Shown piece after piece: positions 6,534-10,560 of a stretch of DNA of 10,560 nt. Under the pieces are notes generated by a model, which did no database searches, was not told the DNA's origin, and saw only the letters and a list, made by a program, of their open reading frames with translations. Each line of letters opens with the position of its first letter. Position 1 is the stretch's first letter. Where the stretch lies: the NCBI GenBank assembly GCA_937914905.1, contig CALESU010000046.1, positions 1-10,560 of the forward strand, written 5' to 3'. Source of the stretch: an uncultured bacterium (GTDB lineage Bacteria; Patescibacteriota; Microgenomatia; UBA1406; GWC2-37-13). The translations under genes were made by a program, and so were the position numbers.

Positions 6534-6941
6534 ATGGCAGAAGAAAAAACAGAAGCAACTCTCAATGACAAACTTCAAAAGATCGCAACAGCAATCGAAG
6601 GACTTACCGTTCTTGAAATGGCTGATCTTGCAAAATATTTGGAGGAAAAATTTGGCGTATCCGCAATGCCTATGATGGCAGCAGGAGCAGCACCAGCAGC
6701 AGCTGACGCAGCACCAGCTGAAGAAAAGACTGCATTTAATGTAGTCGTTACCGCATCTGGAGATCAAAAACTCGCAGTCATCAAAGCAGTACGAGAGATC
6801 CGACAAGACCTCGGACTCATGGACGCTAAAAAACTTGTTGAAACTACCCCAGCCGAACTTCTCACTGGAGTCAAGAAAGATGAAGCAGAAGCAGCAAAAG
6901 CAAAACTTGAAGCAGCAGGAGCAAAGGTTGAACTCAAATGA
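6534..6941 (+). CDS. rplL: 50S ribosomal protein L7/L12
   Basis: The flexible stalk protein of the large ribosomal subunit, present as multiple dimers on L10, which recruits and stimulates translation GTPases. At 135 residues it is near the family's usual 120-130. An N-terminal helical dimerisation domain (about 8-45) leads to a mobile Ala-rich hinge (about 46-64, rich in AAGAAP and AADAAP). The conserved globular C-terminal domain follows ([20 protein letters not shown] through [12 protein letters not shown] to the C terminus). A GTG at 6522 in frame overlaps the SD itself, so ATG at 6534 is chosen. The strong AAGGAGGT at 6516-6523 suits a gene needed in excess over rplJ; its 11-base spacing to the ATG is slightly long. 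Confidence 0.97.
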   Translation: MAEEKTEATLNDKLQKIATAIEGLTVLEMADLAKYLEEKFGVSAMPMMAAGAAPAAADAAPAEEKTAFNVVVTASGDQKLAVIKAVREIRQDLGLMDAKKLVETTPAELLTGVKKDEAEAAKAKLEAAGAKVELK

Positions 6942-6944
6942 TCA

Positions 6945-6971
6945 CGATAGGGATTGAATAAATCTCTATCG
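6945..6971 (+). other. Hairpin directly after rplL
   Basis: Eleven pairs, including one G-U, join 6945-6955 to 6961-6971 around a GAATA loop, starting four bases after the rplL stop. There is no T run after it, so it is not a classic terminator. It could protect the 3' end of the ribosomal mRNA or mark processing. Confidence 0.5.
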
Positions 6972-6972
6972 C

Positions 6973-7042
6973 GGTCATCCTGAACGTGTTTCAGGAATTT
7001 GTCCCAAAAGCACGAGATTGCTGAAATAGATTCAGCATGACC
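6973..7042. repeat. TTCAG-type palindromic intergenic repeat
   Basis: A 70-base element bounded by inverted GGTCAT (6973-6978) and ATGACC (7037-7042). It contains two small hairpins: TCCTGAA/TTCAGGA (6978-6984/6990-6996) and TGCTGAA/TTCAGCA (7019-7025/7031-7037). The 'GTCAT-CTGAA-TTCAG' pattern resembles dispersed palindromic repeats seen in many bacterial genomes, from general recollection. Only one copy lies in this window, so dispersal is inferred. It sits between the rplL 3' end and the terminator. Confidence 0.6.
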
Positions 7043-7046
7043 ACTA

Positions 7047-7072
7047 CCCCGCCAGTAAGGCGGGGTTTTTTT
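7047..7072 (+). terminator. Rho-independent terminator of the rplJ-rplL transcript
   Basis: A perfect seven-pair G/C stem CCCCGCC/GGCGGGG (7047-7053/7059-7065) with an AGTAA loop is followed by seven T's. It separates the ribosomal protein operon from the copper operon, whose possible -35 starts six bases later. Confidence 0.92.
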
Positions 7073-7077
7073 ATGGC

Positions 7078-7127
7078 TTGACATCTTCATATTCATTCGT
7101 TACCCTTATACCTAGGGGGGAGGTTAT
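7078..7127 (+). promoter_or_regulatory. Copper operon promoter region with possible CsoR operator
   Basis: A perfect TTGACA occurs at 7078-7083. A clear -10 at normal spacing is lacking: 17 bases downstream lies TACCCT, and TTATAC (7106-7111) would need a 22-base spacer. Around and after this is an imperfect inverted repeat, ATACCT (7108-7113) and AGGTTAT (7121-7127), flanking a run of six G's. CsoR operators are pseudo-palindromes with G/C tracts and T/A-rich ends, so this is a reasonable operator candidate placed to block RNA polymerase. Both assignments are inference. Confidence 0.45.
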
Positions 7128-7143
7128 TAATCAATTCCCATTT

Positions 7144-7404
7144 ATGACACCTGACAAACAAAAGGCAAAGCGACTTATCAAACAAGCTTCGGGGACAATA
7201 GAAAAAATTCAAACCATGATAGAGACAGATGTGTACTGTCCCGAGATCATCCAGCAAGTTGATTCAGTACTCGGAATGGTTCATGCCGCAAGAATCGAAC
7301 TATTACGCGGACATTTATCCCATTGTCTTGCGGATAGACTCAAAACAAATAAGGATCAAACCATTGAAGAACTCATCAAGATTTATAAATTATCACATTC
7401 TTAA
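7144..7404 (+). CDS. csoR: CsoR/FrmR-family metal-sensing transcriptional repressor
   Basis: An 86-residue all-helical repressor of the CsoR family, which releases DNA when it binds Cu(I). The Cu(I) ligand pattern is present: Cys32 (VYCPEI), His57 and Cys61 (RGHLSHC), the Cys-His-x3-Cys arrangement of true copper sensors. There is no separate DNA-binding domain, as is normal for the family. Upstream in-frame residues to 7078 would overlap the promoter and G-rich operator, so ATG at 7144 is preferred; it gives an N terminus (MTPDKQKAKRLIKQASGTIE) matching the family's first helix. No SD is visible. Seven bases separate it from the DUF305 gene, with a P1B ATPase next, so the regulated target is most likely this operon. 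Confidence 0.9.
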   Translation: MTPDKQKAKRLIKQASGTIEKIQTMIETDVYCPEIIQQVDSVLGMVHAARIELLRGHLSHCLADRLKTNKDQTIEELIKIYKLSHS

Positions 7405-7411
7405 TACCTTC

Positions 7412-7978
7412 ATGACAAAAACACAGAACGCACTGGGTACATCACTAATCATTATCGCATTGGTGCTGGGGATCGGAATCGGTTATTCGTTGAGTCCTGA
7501 ATACCGCCAATCAATGTTTCAAAAAAATACCATGGGGTTAGGAGTTGCGGATGTGTGGGTAGATCAGCGCTATTTAAATGCTATGATCTCACATCATCGA
7601 AGTGCAATGCTTATTGCCGAACAAGCTCAACAAAGTTCACGGCCAGAAATACAAAAGCTCGCAGTCGATATATTAACCAATGAACCCAAACTGATCGAAG
7701 AACTGTATACGTGGAAGAAAGAATGGTATAACGACATGCGTACAGTATCTGATCCAAAAGTTCCCCAATTTGGCTCTCCGAACAAAACGTTTGACTTACG
7801 AATACTCAATGCACTGATCGCACACCACGAAGATGGAATTGTCATGACTCAAGAGGTTCGCTTGAAAACATCGCGTAGTGAAGTGGTAGATAATGCGGAT
7901 GCCGTTGAGGCATTTTTGAAAAATAGTATGACAATGCTTCGCGAATGGAGAGTTACCTGGTATGGCATTACGAAATAA
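7412..7978 (+). CDS. DUF305 family membrane-anchored protein, probable copper-binding
   Basis: A 188-residue protein with one N-terminal hydrophobic segment (about 8-26), a likely signal anchor placing the rest outside the membrane. Two copies of the DUF305 signature follow: YLNAMISHHRSAMLIAEQA at 54-72 (His61-His62, Met66) and ILNALIAHHEDGIVMTQE at 131-148 (His138-His139, Met145). The family forms ferritin-like helical bundles, and some members, such as cyanobacterial CopM, bind copper in the periplasm. The conserved His and Met residues could serve as ligands here. The frame is open upstream to 7229 within csoR, but ATG at 7412 just before the anchor is the natural start. Position between csoR and the copper ATPase supports extracytoplasmic copper sequestration or hand-off from the pump; this role is inferred. 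Confidence 0.88.
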   Translation: MTKTQNALGTSLIIIALVLGIGIGYSLSPEYRQSMFQKNTMGLGVADVWVDQRYLNAMISHHRSAMLIAEQAQQSSRPEIQKLAVDILTNEPKLIEELYTWKKEWYNDMRTVSDPKVPQFGSPNKTFDLRILNALIAHHEDGIVMTQEVRLKTSRSEVVDNADAVEAFLKNSMTMLREWRVTWYGITK

Positions 7979-7990
7979 ATTCTTAATCAT

Positions 7991-10246
7991 ATGAGAGAAC
8001 TACGATATTCGGTCAAAGGTATGCACTGCGCAAGCTGTAGCCATATCATTACCCAGACTTTAGAAGAACTCAAGGGAGTGTCTTCTTGCAACGTCAATGT
8101 CGCGAACAATCAAGCAAGGATTACCTTTGACGGTACTCCTGTCCCTACTTTTGAATTGAATAAGGCTATATCTCCGTTTGGATATTCGATTGAAGAATTA
8201 TCTGACAATCCAGAAACAAATAATCCTCAGAAAAAGACAGCAAATGAGAACGATGACGAATTAGAACAGGCTCAATCAGAAGTTGCATTTTCCCTTCCTA
8301 TTACATTTCTCGTGTTCTTTATCATGATGTGGGACGTGCTTTCTCAAACCCTTTCTGGGGTCCCGAATGTTCCTATTCCCATGCAGGTTATGGATCGAAT
8401 GATGTTTGCGATTGGGGCAGTATTTCTGTTTGGAATCGGACGTCCTTTTGTCTTTGCTGTCGGTGCATTTGCCAGATACCGCGTTGCAACGATGGATACG
8501 CTGATTGGTATCGGTACGCTAACTGCGTTTTTGTATAGCAGTATGTTGCTGTTATTTCCTGAGTTTGGCGTTCGATTGGAAATTCAAGAGGTTTTGTACT
8601 TCGATGTGGTGATTGTGGTTATCGGTTTTATCAAACTTGGAAAATTCCTTGAAGCAAGATCAAAGAAAATGACCGGAAACGCGATAAAAACTCTGTTAAA
8701 TATGCAGGCAAAAACTGCCCTCTTGAAAAGGAGTGGAAAAGAGCTAGAAATACCGATTGAAGAAGTTGTGATAGGGGACTATATCATCATAAAGCCGGGA
8801 GGAAAAATTCCCGTGGATGGAATCATTATTGAAGGCGCATCTGCGATAAACGAATCTATGATAACGGGTGAATCGATTCCTTCAGATAAAAAAATAGGGG
8901 ATGAAGTTATTGGTGCCACGATAAATACACATGGATATCTCATTATTCGAGCCACGAAAGTTGGTTCAGATACCCTCCTGGCTCATATCGTTAAAATGGT
9001 CCAAGATGCGCAAGATTCACGCGCCCCGATCCAAGGCTTGGCTGACCGAGTTTCTGCGGTGTTTGTCCCCACAGTGCTTGCGATAGCGGTTACAACTTTA
9101 ATCGTTTGGCTTTCTGTAGGAACATATTTCCTTGGATTTACTTCCGCGCTTTCTTTAGGACTGGTGTGCTTTGTATCAATTCTCGTCATTGCCTGTCCAT
9201 GTGCGCTTGGCTTGGCCACGCCAACTGCGATAATGGTCGGCATTGGAAAAGGAGCACAAAATGGCATTCTTGTCAAAGACGCAAGAAGTATTGAACTACT
9301 CCATCAAGTAAATACGATCGTGTTTGATAAAACCGGAACTATCACAAATGGCACACCACGAGTCACTGATTGTATCTCTTTCGATAAAGCGATGAGTGCC
9401 GATCATCTACTAAAGCTCGCAGCAAGTATTGAATCTAAGTCAGAACACCCCATTGCTCAGGCGATTGTGAGTGAGTTTAAAAACAAAAATGGAATAATGG
9501 ACAAAGTGACCGATTTCACAATTTTGCCGGGAATTGGCGCAGAGGGGAACGTGAATGGCTCGTTAATCAGGATCTCGAAACCTGATAAAAGCGACAGCAC
9601 CAAAGCGTTACAAAAACTACAGGAACAAGGGAAAACAGTGGTTCTCGTGAAAAAAAATAAGGTAACTCTGGGGGCGATCGCAGTAAGTGATAGCATAAAA
9701 GAAGGTGCTCGCGAATCTCTTGAGGCATTACAAAAGAAAGGAATCCGATTGGTGATGCTCACCGGTGATAACGAGCGAACTGCAAAACATATAGGAAATC
9801 TTATTGGGATTGACACGATAATCGCGGGCGTTCTTCCTCATGAAAAAGCCTCGCATATTGAATCACTACAAAAAGAGGGAGGATATATCGCAATGGTGGG
9901 AGACGGGATCAATGATTCCCCAGCGCTTGCACAATCTGATGTGGGGATCGCAATGGCAACGGGAACTGATGTCGCTATCGAATCTGCAGACATGGTGCTC
10001 TTGCGTGGAGATCTCCATAAATTGACCAAGGCAATCGTTCTTTCTCGAGAAACCATGAAAACAGTCAAACAAAATCTATTTTGGGCATTTATCTATAACG
10101 TTATTGGTATTCCTATTGCCGCAGGAGTGCTGTATCCTTTTTCAGGAATCCTTTTGAACCCCATTTTCGCCGGACTTGCAATGGCAGGAAGTAGTGTTTC
10201 TGTAGTTGCAAATTCCTTGAGACTTCGGTATAAATCACTCTCATAA
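7991..10246 (+). CDS. copA: Cu+-exporting P1B-type ATPase
   Basis: A 751-residue ATP-driven pump that moves Cu+ out of the cytoplasm. One N-terminal heavy-metal-binding domain (about 1-72) carries GMHCASC with Cys13 and Cys16. An acidic, Asn-rich linker leads to the membrane domain. Visible landmarks are the actuator TGES at 292-295, the transmembrane CPC at 402-404 (IACPCALGLATP), the phosphorylated Asp446 in DKTGT, the nucleotide-binding His486-Pro487 (SEHPIAQ), TGDN at 591-594 and the hinge GDGINDSPAL at 637-646. YN at 702-703 and MAGSS at 731-735 in the last two helices, together with CPC, define the Cu+ (IB-1) selectivity class. Length is typical for a one-HMA CopA. It follows the DUF305 gene by 12 bases and lacks an SD. 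No defects are seen. Confidence 0.96.
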   Translation: MRELRYSVKGMHCASCSHIITQTLEELKGVSSCNVNVANNQARITFDGTPVPTFELNKAISPFGYSIEELSDNPETNNPQKKTANENDDELEQAQSEVAFSLPITFLVFFIMMWDVLSQTLSGVPNVPIPMQVMDRMMFAIGAVFLFGIGRPFVFAVGAFARYRVATMDTLIGIGTLTAFLYSSMLLLFPEFGVRLEIQEVLYFDVVIVVIGFIKLGKFLEARSKKMTGNAIKTLLNMQAKTALLKRSGKELEIPIEEVVIGDYIIIKPGGKIPVDGIIIEGASAINESMITGESIPSDKKIGDEVIGATINTHGYLIIRATKVGSDTLLAHIVKMVQDAQDSRAPIQGLADRVSAVFVPTVLAIAVTTLIVWLSVGTYFLGFTSALSLGLVCFVSILVIACPCALGLATPTAIMVGIGKGAQNGILVKDARSIELLHQVNTIVFDKTGTITNGTPRVTDCISFDKAMSADHLLKLAASIESKSEHPIAQAIVSEFKNKNGIMDKVTDFTILPGIGAEGNVNGSLIRISKPDKSDSTKALQKLQEQGKTVVLVKKNKVTLGAIAVSDSIKEGARESLEALQKKGIRLVMLTGDNERTAKHIGNLIGIDTIIAGVLPHEKASHIESLQKEGGYIAMVGDGINDSPALAQSDVGIAMATGTDVAIESADMVLLRGDLHKLTKAIVLSRETMKTVKQNLFWAFIYNVIGIPIAAGVLYPFSGILLNPIFAGLAMAGSSVSVVANSLRLRYKSLS

Positions 10247-10300
10247 AGGGGGCATAAAATACGTGAGAAAAACTTGCCCCACATTACCTAGACCATTGTA

Positions 10301-10309
10301 TGGTATAAT
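10301..10309 (+). promoter_or_regulatory. Extended -10 promoter of gyrB
   Basis: TGG followed by a perfect TATAAT (10304-10309). No convincing -35 occurs at 16-18 bases upstream. The predicted start near 10316 gives a leader of about 26 bases. This is the same TGn-plus-TATAAT form seen before rpmE. Confidence 0.65.
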
Positions 10310-10341
10310 CTTTTTTTACCTCACTTGTAAATAAAGTACTT

Positions 10342-10560
10342 ATGGCACAAGATCCAAATCAAAGCTACGGAGCAGACTCAATTACCGTGCTGGAAGGCCT
10401 CGATCCAGTTCGAAAACGACCAGGTATGTATATCGGCTCCACGTCACAACAAGGAGTCAATGAGTCCCTCAGAGAAATCATAGATAACGGCGTAGATGAA
10501 GCACTTGCGGGATTTGCAACAACCGTATATGTAAGAGTTGAAGAAAATGGATATCTGACC
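10342..10560 (+). CDS. gyrB: DNA gyrase subunit B, N-terminal part (runs off the window)
   Basis: The first 73 codons of a type IIA topoisomerase ATPase subunit, which with GyrA introduces negative supercoils. [19 protein letters not shown] at 16-34 is the near-invariant GyrB/ParE N terminus. [14 protein letters not shown] at 45-58 is the GHKL ATP-binding motif, with Glu45 (catalytic) and Asn49 (Mg2+) in the expected places. Where E. coli GyrB has 'GLHHMV', this protein has GVNESL, a small departure in an otherwise typical N terminus. ParE cannot be excluded from this fragment, but gyrB is more likely. The ATG at 10342 has no clear SD. Confidence 0.9.
   Translation, partial: MAQDPNQSYGADSITVLEGLDPVRKRPGMYIGSTSQQGVNESLREIIDNGVDEALAGFATTVYVRVEENGYLT

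Noticed and set aside
6429..6806. Long minus-strand frame opposite rplJ and rplL
   Set aside because: It is a shadow of two certain ribosomal protein genes, and its Cys/Ser-rich translation is an artefact of the Ala/Glu-rich rplL sequence.
10251..10280. GGGGCA/TGCCCC inverted repeat after copA as a terminator, and TTGCCC as a gyrB -35
   Set aside because: The stem is six pairs with a loop of about 20 bases and no T run, and TTGCCC lies 24 bases from the -10, which is too far.

Overview
The window looks like a chromosomal segment of a Candidate Phyla Radiation (Patescibacteria) bacterium, possibly Microgenomates. This is inferred from gene style only: compact genes, AT-rich sequence, very few Shine-Dalgarno (SD) sequences, and a class I release factor without its N-terminal domain. 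Every complete gene is on the + strand. TGA acts as a normal stop in several genes, so the standard bacterial code applies.

Left block (1-5126): the end of an unrecognised protein is followed by a membrane-anchored S41 C-terminal processing protease, a membrane-anchored HtrA/DegP-type serine protease, histidyl-tRNA synthetase and a short RF1-type release factor. Gaps are 19, 14 and 5 bases, then a 4-base overlap, so this reads as one operon combining envelope protein quality control with translation.

Centre (5127-5460): an island of about 63% GC (hand count over 5221-5444) in sequence nearer 40%. It has a near-consensus promoter. From the predicted transcription start onward, the + strand folds into six consecutive strong hairpins with six G-U wobbles, about 97 pairs in 261 nt. 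Inside it is a 54-codon frame with a perfect AGGAGG, encoding a two-helix hydrophobic peptide. It is either an undescribed structured RNA or a small membrane-protein gene on a heavily folded mRNA. This is the most unusual object in the window.

Ribosomal block (5461-7072): rpmE (L31) on an apparently leaderless transcript, then rplJ (L10) behind its own promoter and a folded leader likely to be the L10 autoregulatory site, then rplL (L7/L12). It closes with a palindromic TTCAG-type repeat and a classic intrinsic terminator.

Copper block (7078-10246): csoR, a DUF305 membrane-anchored protein and a Cu+-exporting P1B ATPase are tightly packed behind a promoter region with a possible CsoR operator. 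The logic is copper sensing by CsoR, export by CopA and extracytoplasmic copper handling by DUF305. The window ends in the first 73 codons of gyrB, which has its own extended -10 promoter.
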